Assembly (NCBI RefSeq): GCF_001969365.1
Contig: NZ_CP019312.1
Span: 1,860,001-1,924,000 of the forward strand
Direction of reading: 5' to 3'
From: Tateyamaria omphalii
GTDB lineage: Bacteria; Pseudomonadota; Alphaproteobacteria; Rhodobacterales; Rhodobacteraceae
DNA: 64,000 nt
How positions within the stretch are numbered: the first letter of the stretch is position 1; each line of letters opens with the position of its first letter. The translations under genes and the position numbers were made by a program. Below the pieces are notes generated by a model. That model made no database searches. It saw only the letters and a program-made list of their open reading frames with translations, and was not told the origin of the DNA. Shown here in pieces: positions 26,498 through 34,031 of this stretch.

Positions 26498-27255
26498 GTC
26501 AGCCTCATGGGGATGCCGGCGGCGGCCATGTGGGCCTTGGCCTGTGCGATTGTGAAGTCGCCGAAATGGAAGATCGAGGCGGCAAGCACCGCCGATGCGC
26601 CACCTTCGGTCACGCCATCGACCAGGTGATCGAGCGTGCCGACGCCGCCCGATGCAATGACGGGGATGGCCACCGCATCCGAGATCGCGCGGGTGAGCGG
26701 CAGGTTGAACCCTGCGCGCGTGCCATCGCGGTCCATGGAGGTGAGCAATATCTCCCCTGCCCCTTTTTTGGCTGCGGTGCGCGCAAATTCCACCGCGTCG
26801 ATGCCTGTGGGTTTGCGCCCCCCGTGGGTGAAGATCTCCCAGCGGCCCGGTTCGACCGTTTTGGCGTCGATGGCGCAGACGATGCATTGACTGCCGAACT
26901 GGTCGGCGGCGCGCGCGAGGACATCCGGGTCGGCCACCGCGGCGGAGTTGAACGACACCTTGTCAGCGCCCGCGAGCAGGAGCGCGCGCACATCCGCCAC
27001 CGTTCGCACGCCGCCACCTACGGTGAGCGGGATAAAGCACTGTTCCGCCGTGCGTTGCACCAGGTCGAACATCGTGCCCCGGTTTTCATGGGTGGCGTGG
27101 ATGTCGAGAAAGCACAGCTCGTCCGCGCCTGCGGCGTCATAGGCACGGGCGGCGGCGACCGGGTCGCCTGCGTCGATCAGGTCGACGAAATTCACGCCCT
27201 TGACGACGCGGCCATCGGCGACATCAAGGCAGGGGATGATGCGGGTCTTCAACAT
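26494..27255 (-). CDS. hisF: Imidazole glycerol phosphate synthase cyclase subunit HisF
   Basis: 253-residue TIM-barrel enzyme joining PRFAR and ammonia into imidazole glycerol phosphate and AICAR. Catalytic Asp in [16 protein letters not shown] at residues 5-20 and DRDGTRAG in the second half-barrel; ISTSGGV-type phosphate site reads [14 protein letters not shown]. First gene of the minus-strand hisFE pair. Confidence 0.98.
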   Translation of the reverse strand: MLKTRIIPCLDVADGRVVKGVNFVDLIDAGDPVAAARAYDAAGADELCFLDIHATHENRGTMFDLVQRTAEQCFIPLTVGGGVRTVADVRALLLAGADKVSFNSAAVADPDVLARAADQFGSQCIVCAIDAKTVEPGRWEIFTHGGRKPTGIDAVEFARTAAKKGAGEILLTSMDRDGTRAGFNLPLTRAISDAVAIPVIASGGVGTLDHLVDGVTEGGASAVLAASIFHFGDFTIAQAKAHMAAAGIPMRLT

Positions 27256-27289
27256 GGCCGTCTCGTAGCTTGGATTGTGGGCGGAGGAA

Positions 27290-27347
27290 AGGGGCTCTGC
27301 CCCTCGGCGCTGCGCGCCTCACCCAGGGATTTTTTGAAACAGAGAAG
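27290..27347. repeat. Interspersed GC hairpin with T-run (family copy C)
   Basis: First hairpin AGGGGC (27290-27295) with GCCCCT (27299-27304); second GGCGC (27306-27310) with GCGCC (27314-27318); then CCCAGGGA, TTTTTT and GAAACAGAGAAG. Its 3' part is almost identical to copies D and F. It lies between the divergent hisF and DUF302 genes, where a terminator is not expected. Confidence 0.65.
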
Positions 27348-27447
27348 CAGCGGACGCCCGCGCATCACGCCGCTCTCACGGAAAGGTGCGTGGCGTATGG
27401 TGCTGGCTCTTGTCACGTATGCCCCATTGAAACGAAGGAGACGCGAC

Positions 27448-27900
27448 ATGCGGATTTTAATGGCCCTGGTGACGGGTGTGTTTTTGGCGGGGACTGCGAT
27501 GGCAGGCGACAATGGGATCATTCGGAAGGAATCGGCGCAAGGGGTCGATGAGACGATGGATGCGTTGCAGAGCGCCCTTGAAGGGGCCGGGCTGACCATC
27601 TTTGCCCGTGTAGATCACGGTGCGGGTGCAGAGGGCGTGGGCGAGGATATTGGTGCCTCGCAGCTGTTGATCTTTGGCAATCCGAAGCTGGGCACGCAGG
27701 CCATGCTGGATGACCGCAGCGCGGGGCTTTTCCTGCCCATGAAGGTCGCCGTGTTCGAGGATGAGACCGGCAAGACCATGATTGCATATGAAGACCCTGC
27801 CGCCATGCTGGGCCAATTGGGCGGTGTGGCCGAGGATGCGGCGTATATCCAGACCATGACTGGTGCGCTTGGCACATTCACCGACGGGGCTGCGCAGTAA
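27448..27900 (+). CDS. DUF302 exported protein
   Basis: 150-residue protein with a signal peptide (RILMALVTGVFLAGTAMA, cleavage near AMA-GD) and a DUF302 body: SAQGVDETMDALQSALEGAG (quoted in part: VDETMDALQSALE), TIFARVDHGAGAE, LLIFGNPKLGT and the AYEDP motif. ATG 27448 has AAGGAG at eight bases. Family role is unknown; members are small periplasmic or cytosolic proteins. Inserted between hisF and hisA on the opposite strand. Confidence 0.92.
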   Translation: MRILMALVTGVFLAGTAMAGDNGIIRKESAQGVDETMDALQSALEGAGLTIFARVDHGAGAEGVGEDIGASQLLIFGNPKLGTQAMLDDRSAGLFLPMKVAVFEDETGKTMIAYEDPAAMLGQLGGVAEDAAYIQTMTGALGTFTDGAAQ

Positions 27901-27903
27901 GCG

Positions 27904-28194
27904 CTAGCGGCGCCGGACACGGGTCCAGAGATCGACAGTGATCTGGATCACCAGCACCAGGAGGATCGCGGCCCCTGCGGGGACCGTGATCAACATGAAC
28001 CAGCCCATCACGAACATGCCCGAGAGTGTGCCGCCCCGGTCCTTGCCCCAGATCACGCATGGATTCGAAAACCCTTCGTGCAGCGTGCATCCGTATGCGT
28101 TGGCCAGCCCGCTCGACGCGGCCACACTGAGGATCGGCAGGGCGCAGATCACCAGCAGGAGGATAAGGACGGGGTATGGCGCCCGGCGTCTCAT
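27904..28194 (-). CDS. Small membrane protein coupled to hisA
   Basis: 96 residues with two hydrophobic segments (about 8-28 and 60-88), separated by a soluble loop containing two Cys ([19 protein letters not shown]). ATG overlaps the hisA stop by four bases, so it is probably translated with hisA. The Cys pair in the extracytoplasmic loop could form a disulfide. I know no function; the coupling to a histidine gene is more likely genomic economy than a shared pathway. Confidence 0.8.
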   Translation of the reverse strand: MRRRAPYPVLILLLVICALPILSVAASSGLANAYGCTLHEGFSNPCVIWGKDRGGTLSGMFVMGWFMLITVPAGAAILLVLVIQITVDLWTRVRRR

Positions 28195-28907
28195 CCCAGT
28201 GCGTCAAGTGCCGCTTTGAGGTCGATGGCCCCGTCATAGAGCGCGCGGCCAGAAATGGCACCCGAGATCACGCCCGTGGCCTTGAGCGCCGTCAGGTCGT
28301 GGAGTGATGACACTCCGCCGGATGCGATCACCGGGATGTCCACCGCTTCCGCCAGTGCTTGGGTGGCCGGGATGTTCGGCCCGCCCATGGCGCCGTCGCG
28401 GTTGATGTCGGTGTAGATGATGGCGGCGACGCCCGCGTCCTCGAAGCTCTTGGCGAGGTCTGTGGCGTCCACGTCTGTTTCCGTGGCCCAGCCCATGGTC
28501 GCGACCTTGCCGCCGCGTGCGTCGATGCCGACGGCGACGTGGCCGGGAAAGGCCTTGGCCGCTTCACGCACGAGGTCCGGGTTTTCGACGGCCACCGTGC
28601 CGAGGATGACGCGCGCGAGCCCTTTGGACAGCCACATCTCGATCGTGGCCATGTCGCGGATGCCACCGCCCAGCTGGGCGGGCACGTCGCAGTCGCGCAG
28701 GATCGCCTCGACCGGGGCGGCGTTGACCGGCGCGCCGGCGAAGGCGCCGTTGAGGTCGACGAGGTGCAGCCATTCGCATCCCGCTTCGACAAAGCTGCGC
28801 GCCTGTGCGGCGGGGTCGTCGTTGAAGACCGTGGCCCGGTCCATGTCCCCGTGCACCAGCCGCACGGCATTCCCGTCTTTGAGGTCGATGGCGGGGTAGA
28901 GGATCAT
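28191..28907 (-). CDS. hisA: Phosphoribosylformimino-5-aminoimidazole carboxamide ribotide isomerase HisA
   Basis: 238-residue TIM-barrel isomerase, step 4 of histidine synthesis. [16 protein letters not shown] gives the catalytic first Asp; GGGIRD and [11 protein letters not shown] give the phosphate site and second Asp; VIASGGVSS closes the barrel. ATG 28907 fits the family's start; in-frame codons upstream run into the DUF2147 promoter region. Separated from hisF by the DUF302 gene on the other strand. Confidence 0.97.
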   Translation of the reverse strand: MILYPAIDLKDGNAVRLVHGDMDRATVFNDDPAAQARSFVEAGCEWLHLVDLNGAFAGAPVNAAPVEAILRDCDVPAQLGGGIRDMATIEMWLSKGLARVILGTVAVENPDLVREAAKAFPGHVAVGIDARGGKVATMGWATETDVDATDLAKSFEDAGVAAIIYTDINRDGAMGGPNIPATQALAEAVDIPVIASGGVSSLHDLTALKATGVISGAISGRALYDGAIDLKAALDALG

Positions 28908-29040
28908 GGGTTTCAGGCCTTTCTTGCGTTTGGCCGCGTCCTCGCACCTCCTGCCCGGATTTGCAACGCGACCCAAGGTCATTCTTGCCAGAGCGCGGGC
29001 GGATGGATCACAGTCCGGCGCACTACGGAGGAGACACTCA

Positions 29041-29424
29041 ATGAAATATCTGATTGCAGCCGCATGCGTGGCTGTCGCGGGCGCAGGGATGGCGCTGGCC
29101 GAACCAGTGGTCGGCACCTGGAAAACCGAAGTCGATGATGGCGCCTATGCCCACGTCGCGATGAGCAAGTGCGGCGCGAAGATTTGCGGGAAGATCGCAA
29201 AGGCATTCGACGCCAATGGCCCGATCGCATCCGAGAATGTCGGCAAGCAGCTTGTCTGGGACATGGAGCCAGCAGGCGACGGCAGCTACGGGTCCGGCAA
29301 GATCTGGCAACCGTCCACCGGCAAGGTGTTCAAGTCCAAGATGTCTTTGAACGGCAACGTGCTGAATGTCTCGGGCTGCGTTGGTCCGTTCTGCAAAAAA
29401 CAGACCTGGACGCGCGTGAACTGA
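29041..29424 (+). CDS. DUF2147 exported protein
   Basis: 127-residue product with signal peptide ([19 protein letters not shown]) and the DUF2147 body: [20 protein letters not shown] (quoted in part: [12 protein letters not shown]), CGAKICGKI and [13 protein letters not shown], ending [14 protein letters not shown]. Two Cys pairs may be oxidised in the periplasm. ATG 29041 has a strong GGAGGAG ribosome-binding site at 29027-29033, which is also complementary to the CUCCUCC part of the cuckoo RNA loops. Biochemical role of the family unknown. Confidence 0.9.
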   Translation: MKYLIAAACVAVAGAGMALAEPVVGTWKTEVDDGAYAHVAMSKCGAKICGKIAKAFDANGPIASENVGKQLVWDMEPAGDGSYGSGKIWQPSTGKVFKSKMSLNGNVLNVSGCVGPFCKKQTWTRVN

Positions 29425-29447
29425 TCAAGGGGCGGACCCCATCGCGT

Positions 29448-29476
29448 GCCCCGTGCCCGACCGGCGCGGGGCGTTT
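29448..29476. terminator. Hairpin between converging genes
   Basis: GCCCCGTGCC (29448-29457) with GGCGCGGGGC (29463-29472), fully paired with one T-G, followed by GTTT on the plus strand. Lies between DUF2147 (+) and the CoA-binding gene (-). T-run is short, so termination strength is uncertain. Confidence 0.5.
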
Positions 29477-29480
29477 GCGG

Positions 29481-29954
29481 TCATAGCTTGGACGAGATGA
29501 TGCCGGTGTTGAAGCCGCCCATGCGCAGTTCGCCGAAGAGGCGCTGGTATTCGATCTTGGGGCAGCGGTTTTGGATCACGGTCAGCCCGGCGGCGCGGGC
29601 CTTGGCGGCGGCCTCGGCGTGGGCCACCCCGATCTGCATCCAGATGGTTTTGAGGTGGGGCAATTGGGCCATCGCCGCGTCCACGATGGGCGGCACCGCA
29701 TCGGAGCGGCGGAAGATGTCGACCATGTCCACCGGCGCGTCGATATCGGCAAAGTCCGCAACCACCGTTTGCCCAAACAGCGTCTGCCCTGCATAGACCG
29801 GGTTCACCGGCACCACCGTGTACCCCTTGAGCGACAGGTAGCGCGCCACGTAATAGCTGGGCCGCACCGGGTTGGTCGAGACACCCACGACCGCCACCAC
29901 CTTGGTCTTTTGCAGCACGTCGCGCAGATGTGCATCGGTATAGGTTTCGGTCAT
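29481..29954 (-). CDS. CoA-binding domain protein (YccU-like)
   Basis: 157-residue Rossmann-fold CoA-binding protein: VVAVVGVSTNPVRPSYYVARYL (quoted in part: VVAVVGVSTNPVRPSYY) near 19-40, GYTVVPVNPVYAG, DMVDIFRRSD, and IWMQIGVAHAEAAAKARAAG (quoted in part: IWMQIGVAHAEA) with C-terminal NRCPKIEYQRL. ATG 29954 follows GGGGGAC at four bases. The family is related to succinyl-CoA synthetase alpha N-domains; physiological role not established. Confidence 0.93.
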   Translation of the reverse strand: MTETYTDAHLRDVLQKTKVVAVVGVSTNPVRPSYYVARYLSLKGYTVVPVNPVYAGQTLFGQTVVADFADIDAPVDMVDIFRRSDAVPPIVDAAMAQLPHLKTIWMQIGVAHAEAAAKARAAGLTVIQNRCPKIEYQRLFGELRMGGFNTGIISSKL

Positions 29955-29982
29955 CTGTGTCCCCCCACGCGGGCACGTTCCC

Positions 29983-30016
29983 AAAAAAACGCCCCGATCG
30001 CAAAGCGAAAGGGGCG
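29983..30016 (-). terminator. Rho-independent terminator (minus strand)
   Basis: On the minus strand: CGCCCC, inner TCGC-TTT-GCGA helix, GGGGCG (29990-30016), then seven T (29989-29983). It lies 160 bases past the stop of the zinc-ribbon gene and would end the rlmB/zinc-ribbon transcript before the CoA-binding gene. Confidence 0.85.
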
Positions 30017-30048
30017 CGAAGGTGCGGAACGAGGGACAGTGATTAACC

Positions 30049-30107
30049 AGCAGGAGTTCCAAACCTGCTGTTCACAACTTCAGATAAGTTCTTCTGAAGG
30101 ATGTGAA
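30049..30107 (-). ncRNA. Structured 3' untranslated region upstream of the terminator; possible 3'-UTR small RNA
   Basis: Two clear helices: AGCAGG (30049-30054) with CCTGCT (30064-30069), and a nested hairpin TTCAC/GTGAA (30071-30075, 30103-30107) enclosing CTTCAG/CTGAAG (30078-30083, 30094-30099). Together with the terminator at 29983 this makes a compact structured transcript end of about 120 bases behind the zinc-ribbon gene. No known RNA family recognised. Confidence 0.4.
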
Positions 30108-30175
30108 AGACCCTCTCTCAAATCTGTGAACGAAACCTTAAACCCGGTTTGCGCAAGGTTCCGCGCGCGTGCCAG

Positions 30176-30466
30176 TCAGTCAAAGATATCTTCAATGATA
30201 TCAAAGGCGTCTTCGAACATGTCCGTCCAGCGCGATTTGCGCTTCTTGTATTTTTTCTTGGTGGGCTTCGGCCGCGGGGGCTGCCGGACCGCCGACGGAC
30301 GGACCAGTTCGCGGTCGCCCGACTTCTTCTTGGGCAGCATTTTCAGGTCGTGCAGCGGCGCGCCGCAGTTTGAGCAGGCCAGCTCGTGCCGGTTGCGCCC
30401 AGTCAGCACAAGGGCGGCGCGGGTGCCGCAATAGCAGCAGGTGGCGATTTTCGTCGGGTGGGCGAT
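30176..30466 (-). CDS. Small zinc-ribbon protein with a probable AUC start codon
   Basis: Product of 96 residues if read from ATC 30466-30464: two CxxC pairs, CCYC near residue 11-14 and CSNC near 31-34, form a zinc ribbon (ACSNCGAPLHDLK), followed by a very basic middle (KPTKKKYKKRKSRW) and an acidic amphipathic tail (MFEDAFDIIEDIFD). A start at ATG 30409 would delete the first Cys pair. Upstream, an AGGAGG overlapping the rlmB stop (TAGGAGG) lies exactly five bases before the ATC, with an in-frame stop just beyond, so no ATG, GTG or TTG is available before the first pair. Nucleic-acid binding is plausible but unproven. Confidence 0.75.
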   Translation of the reverse strand: MAHPTKIATCCYCGTRAALVLTGRNRHELACSNCGAPLHDLKMLPKKKSGDRELVRPSAVRQPPRPKPTKKKYKKRKSRWTDMFEDAFDIIEDIFD

Positions 30467-30475
30467 GGTCGCCTC

Positions 30476-31252
30476 CTATGCGTGGTCCTTGGAGGCATAT
30501 AAGGCAATTGCGGCGGCATTTGAGACGTTGAGCGACCCAAACCCGCGGCCCGCGTCGATTTTGACCAGCGCGTCGCAGGTCTCGCGCGTTTTCTGGCGCA
30601 GGCCCGGCCCTTCGGCACCCAGGACAAGGGCGACGGGGCGGTCTTTTTGTCCCTGCAACACCGCCTCGATGGTTTGCGATGCTTCCCCATCGAGACCCAA
30701 AACGGTGTATCCCATGCCCTGCAGCTCAACGATGGCATCCGAAAGGTTACGCACCCGCACATACGGTTGGCGTTCCAGCGCGCCGGACGCCGTCTTTGCC
30801 AAGGCGCCGGTTTCGGGGGCCGCATGGTGGCGCGTGCCGATGACGGCAGAGGCGCCCAGCACCTCGGCCGAGCGCAGGATGGCGCCCACGTTGTGCGGGT
30901 CCGTCACGCGGTCCAAAAGGATCAGCCGCGGCGCTTTGGCCCCGATGGCCACGTCCGCAAGGCTGCCCCAGTCGAGCGGCTTGACCTCAAGCGCTGCCCC
31001 CTGATGGACCGAGCCCGGATCAATCGGTGGCTTGAACTTGCGCGGGTCGATGACATCGGCGGGGATCCCTGACGTCTGGATCGCGTCCGCCAGCTTGTTC
31101 CGGGCGTTGAGCGTCACCATCAGCCGCAGTTTTTCGCGGCGCGGGTTCAAGAGCGCGTCGCGCACTGCATGTAGACCAAAAAGCCACACGGTGGCTGCGG
31201 CGTCAGCCTTTTTCGCCTGCTCTTTTTCGACCACCCATTTGGGTTTTTTCAT
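30476..31252 (-). CDS. rlmB: 23S rRNA 2'-O-methyltransferase, RlmB/TrmH (SpoU) family
   Basis: 258-residue SpoU-class enzyme. N-terminal RNA-binding domain with WLFGLHAVRDALLNP near 24-38; SPOUT domain with the three motifs LDRVTDPHNVGAILRSAE, VLGAEGPGL and GFGSLNVSNAAAIALY (quoted in part: SLNVSNAAAIALY), forming the trefoil-knot SAM site. ATG 31252 is preferred because AAAGGTG precedes it; ATG 31270 would add six residues. Reading further upstream only translates the antisense of tRNA-Tyr. Likely 2'-O-methylates G2251 in 23S rRNA as in RlmB; a tRNA target cannot be excluded. Confidence 0.93.
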   Translation of the reverse strand: MKKPKWVVEKEQAKKADAAATVWLFGLHAVRDALLNPRREKLRLMVTLNARNKLADAIQTSGIPADVIDPRKFKPPIDPGSVHQGAALEVKPLDWGSLADVAIGAKAPRLILLDRVTDPHNVGAILRSAEVLGASAVIGTRHHAAPETGALAKTASGALERQPYVRVRNLSDAIVELQGMGYTVLGLDGEASQTIEAVLQGQKDRPVALVLGAEGPGLRQKTRETCDALVKIDAGRGFGSLNVSNAAAIALYASKDHA

Positions 31253-31359
31253 CTTTTCACCTTTGGCCATTGCCGGGGATTTTCTGCCTTGACCCCCGAT
31301 ATGCGTCCCGGTAATCACGCGCTCACGCCAACCGGGCCTTCGGGCTCTAATGGCGCAGT

Positions 31360-31443
31360 GGGCGACAGGCCGCAAGGTGTGGCAGGGGACTGTAACTCCC
31401 TCGCGGAGACGCACGCCTGGTTCGATTCCAGGGTCGCCCACCA
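31360..31443 (+). tRNA. tRNA-Tyr (anticodon GTA), CCA encoded
   Basis: 84-base class II tRNA: acceptor GGGCGAC (31360-31366) with GTCGCCC (31433-31439), discriminator A, CCA 31441-31443. D-arm GCC/GGC, anticodon GTA at 31392-31394 in loop CTGTAAC, long variable arm TCGCGGAGACGCA, T-arm CCTGG-TTCGATT-CCAGG. Position 8 is A where most tRNAs have U. Divergent from rlmB. Confidence 0.93.
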
Positions 31444-31533
31444 TCTTTCTACGGAACAATCTGACAGCCACGACACGCCACCTGCGCTGATTGCAGCCGA
31501 TCGATCCCCCGGATCGATCCTGCGCGCCGTTCC

Positions 31534-31603
31534 TGTGGCAGGGGCCACCTGCGGTTCCCTCGCGGAGACGCACGCCTGGTTCGATTCCAGGGTCGCCCAC
31601 CAT
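31534..31603 (+). pseudogene. Decayed partial copy of tRNA-Tyr
   Basis: The last 48 bases of tRNA-Tyr plus one flanking base (31397-31444) recur identically at 31556-31603, including variable arm, T-arm, acceptor 3' strand and CCA. Upstream, TGTGGCAGGGG (31534-31544) matches the tRNA D-arm/anticodon stem, but the anticodon loop is replaced by 11 unrelated bases and the 5' acceptor strand is absent. It cannot fold as a tRNA. Origin: decayed tandem duplication, or a recombination scar at an integration site. Confidence 0.85.
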
Positions 31604-31825
31604 TTCATACTTTTTGCCACCTACCGCACCCCCCGCAATCGACGGCCGCGATGAACGTGTATGCCAACACGGCAACGCAAGCCCGGCGTCACGCGCCTCT
31701 CACTGCGCCACGTCGATCACAATTTCAGCCTGTCACGCCATACTGACAGTTTGGGCTTGGGACGCGGCGCATGCTGTTGCTAGGATTGCCGCGGAACGAA
31801 TGACTTTTAGCAAGGACGACACCCC

Positions 31826-32197
31826 ATGAACGTGGCCGAAGCCCTGGTGATGGCGATGCAAACATGGGGGATCATCGGTGCGCTTGTGGCGGCGGTGTTT
31901 CTGACCATCGGGATAGACCGGATCGACGCGGATGCGCGCGGCGCCTATGTGTTCCGCCCGCTGCTGATCCCCGGCGTGCTTTTGATCTGGCCGATTGTCC
32001 TCTGGCGCTGGTGGCAGGTCGAGACCGAGCGGGCCGCCTGGGCCGACCGCTACCGACCTGTCCGCGCCTCCTATGGTGTGGCCGTCGTGCTGATGAGCAT
32101 CGGGATCATCGCCATCGTGATCGCAGGCCTGAGCGTGCGCCAGACCTGGCCCGCCGACATCGCCCCCGTGCAACTGAGCGAAGGGGCAAGGCAATGA
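31826..32197 (+). CDS. Membrane protein, first gene of the Rieske/ferric-reductase-like operon
   Basis: 123-residue protein with three hydrophobic segments (about 15-30, 46-62, 82-105) and an Arg/Trp-rich cytosolic loop (LWRWWQVETERAAWADRYRP, quoted in part: LWRWWQVETERA). Ends overlapping the Rieske-fusion gene by four bases. Similar small proteins accompany this kind of membrane redox gene, but I recognise no domain. Probably an accessory membrane subunit. Confidence 0.82.
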   Translation: MNVAEALVMAMQTWGIIGALVAAVFLTIGIDRIDADARGAYVFRPLLIPGVLLIWPIVLWRWWQVETERAAWADRYRPVRASYGVAVVLMSIGIIAIVIAGLSVRQTWPADIAPVQLSEGARQ

Positions 32198-33279
32198 GCG
32201 TCAAGTACATCCCCGTTCAGTGGAACCCCAACAAGTGGATCTATGACGCGGTCATGCTGGCCGGTGTGGCGCTGTTTCTGTGGGTGTTTCTGTATCTCAC
32301 GCCAGAGGTGTTGAGCCATGACCAGCCCGTCACCGCGCAGATCCGCAACGCCCGCGCCTTTGGGGCCTGTGCGTTCGTGATGCTGACCGTGATCCTGTGC
32401 ATCGGCCCCGCCGCGCGACTTGACCGCCGCTTTCTGCCGCTCCTTTACAACCGCCGCCATTTCGGGGTGATGACCGCCTTTGTCGCGCTGACCCATGCGG
32501 GGTACATCCTGAACTGGTACTTTGCCTTTTCCAGCTCGGACAAGCTCGTGGGGTTGCTTTACGCCAATGCGAGCCTGGGTCAGATCGCGGGCTTTCCCTT
32601 TGAGCTGTTTGGCATATTCGCCCTGATCTGCCTGCTGATCCTGGCGGCCACGTCCCATGATTTCTGGCTGAAGTTCCTCACGCCCCCCGTCTGGAAGCGA
32701 CTGCATTACCTGATCTATGCCGCCTATTTCGCGGTCGCGGCGCATGTGTCGCTGGGCATCCTGCAGGACCAGAAGAACCACGTTTTTACGGTCTTGTTCA
32801 TGCTTGGCGCGGGGGCCGTGATCGTCCTGCACCTCGCCGCGTGGCTGCGCGAGCGGTCTGAGGCGGCGGCCAAGGACGGCGCCTGGGCCGAAGTGGCGCG
32901 TGTGGGCGATTTCCGCGACGGCTATGCCAAGATTGCAAAGCTGGCGAACGGCGACCGCGTCGCCGTCTACCTGATGGAGGGCCAGCTGAGCGCCATTTCC
33001 AACGCCTGCGCCCACCAGAACGGGCCACTGGGTGAAGGCAAGATCATCGACTGTCTGGTCACCTGCCCCTGGCACGGCTTCCAATACGATGTGCGCAATG
33101 GCCGCTCGCCCGCGCCCTTCACCGAAAAGGTGCCCACCTACCGCCTCCGCATCATGGGCGACATGGTCGAGGTGCATCCGGACGCCAACCCGCCCGGCAC
33201 CTATGTCGAGCCGGTGCCCCTGCCCGAACCGCCGCCCGAACCGGAGCCGGACGTGCCCGAGGACGGAGCGACCGCATGA
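32194..33279 (+). CDS. Ferric-reductase-like transmembrane domain fused to a Rieske [2Fe-2S] domain
   Basis: 361-residue fusion. Residues 15-215 form a multi-helix membrane domain of the ferric-reductase/cytochrome b type, with candidate haem-ligand histidines at 101, 155, 171 and 184. Residues about 230-325 form a Rieske domain with cluster ligands Cys272-x-His274 (CAH) and Cys291-x2-His294 (CPWH). A Pro/Glu-rich tail (EPVPLPEPPPEPEPDVPEDG, quoted in part: PLPEPPPEPEP) follows. Electrons would pass between membrane haem and the Rieske centre; donor and acceptor are unknown. ATG 32194 overlaps the upstream stop; the last bases overlap the next gene by four. Confidence 0.9.
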   Translation: MSVKYIPVQWNPNKWIYDAVMLAGVALFLWVFLYLTPEVLSHDQPVTAQIRNARAFGACAFVMLTVILCIGPAARLDRRFLPLLYNRRHFGVMTAFVALTHAGYILNWYFAFSSSDKLVGLLYANASLGQIAGFPFELFGIFALICLLILAATSHDFWLKFLTPPVWKRLHYLIYAAYFAVAAHVSLGILQDQKNHVFTVLFMLGAGAVIVLHLAAWLRERSEAAAKDGAWAEVARVGDFRDGYAKIAKLANGDRVAVYLMEGQLSAISNACAHQNGPLGEGKIIDCLVTCPWHGFQYDVRNGRSPAPFTEKVPTYRLRIMGDMVEVHPDANPPGTYVEPVPLPEPPPEPEPDVPEDGATA

Positions 33280-34031
33280 GTGAAAAACCGTTTTTCGTCG
33301 GCTACCTGCCCGCCCCCGGCCCCTTGCGGACGTTCCTCTTGACCGCCTGTGTCCTCCTGATCGCGGGCCTTGGCAGCGCAGGCTTCCTGATGGGTGCGGC
33401 CCAGGACGACCCCGGCCCCGGTGCCTTCCGCTTCGACTATGGCCGCCAGACCGTCACCGGCGTGGTCGAATTGACGCCCTACCCGATCCTTCACGTGACC
33501 GAAGGCAATGACCGCATCCAGCCCGGCGACAGCTTTCTGATGACGGCGGGCGGCAAGTCGGGCGTCGACAGCCGGGCCGAACCGCTGGCGGGACAGCTCG
33601 CGCAGGTGTCCGGCGTCGTGCTGGAACGCGGGGATCTTTACATGCTGCAACTGCGCGGCGGACGCAACGGTCTGCAAGCCGCCGAAGGCGAAGTGCCCGA
33701 GATCACGGCCGAGCCACAAGGCCGCTGGAAGCTGGCGGGCGAGATTTGTGACGGCAAGTGCCTCGCTGGCGCCATGCGCCCCGGCCGCGGGCTTGCCCAC
33801 AAGGCCTGTGCCAACCTGTGCCTGCTGGGCGATGTGCCCCCCATCTTTGTCTCGACCCAGCCGGTGCTGGGCGAAGAGTTCCTGCTGGTCACGGGACCTG
33901 GCGGCACCCGCCTGCCCCGCGCGGCCTATGATTACGTGGCCCAATTCATCACCGCCGAGGGCGAGATCACCAAACGTGGCGACCTGTTGGTGTGGGAGAT
34001 CGACGTGGACACGATCGAGGTCACGCCATGA
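33276..34031 (+). CDS. Membrane-anchored extracytoplasmic protein of the redox operon
   Basis: 251 residues with one N-terminal membrane anchor (LRTFLLTACVLLIAGLGSAG, about 17-36) and a soluble, beta-rich body with two Cys pairs in EICDGKCLAGAMRPGRGLAHKACANLC (quoted as CDGKC and CANLC). The four-Cys pattern could hold a metal or disulfides. It overlaps both neighbouring genes by four bases, so it is translated with the Rieske fusion and is probably its periplasmic partner. No known family recognised. Confidence 0.82.
   Translation: MSEKPFFVGYLPAPGPLRTFLLTACVLLIAGLGSAGFLMGAAQDDPGPGAFRFDYGRQTVTGVVELTPYPILHVTEGNDRIQPGDSFLMTAGGKSGVDSRAEPLAGQLAQVSGVVLERGDLYMLQLRGGRNGLQAAEGEVPEITAEPQGRWKLAGEICDGKCLAGAMRPGRGLAHKACANLCLLGDVPPIFVSTQPVLGEEFLLVTGPGGTRLPRAAYDYVAQFITAEGEITKRGDLLVWEIDVDTIEVTP

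Noticed and set aside
31444..31533. Integrative element between tRNA-Tyr and its copy.
   Set aside because: Only 90 bases lie between; no integrase or cargo, so at most an empty or collapsed site.
31253..31675. Upstream extension of the rlmB frame with a repeated GIEPGVRLREG peptide.
   Set aside because: The repeat is the antisense translation of tRNA-Tyr and its decayed copy; rlmB starts at 31252 or 31270.
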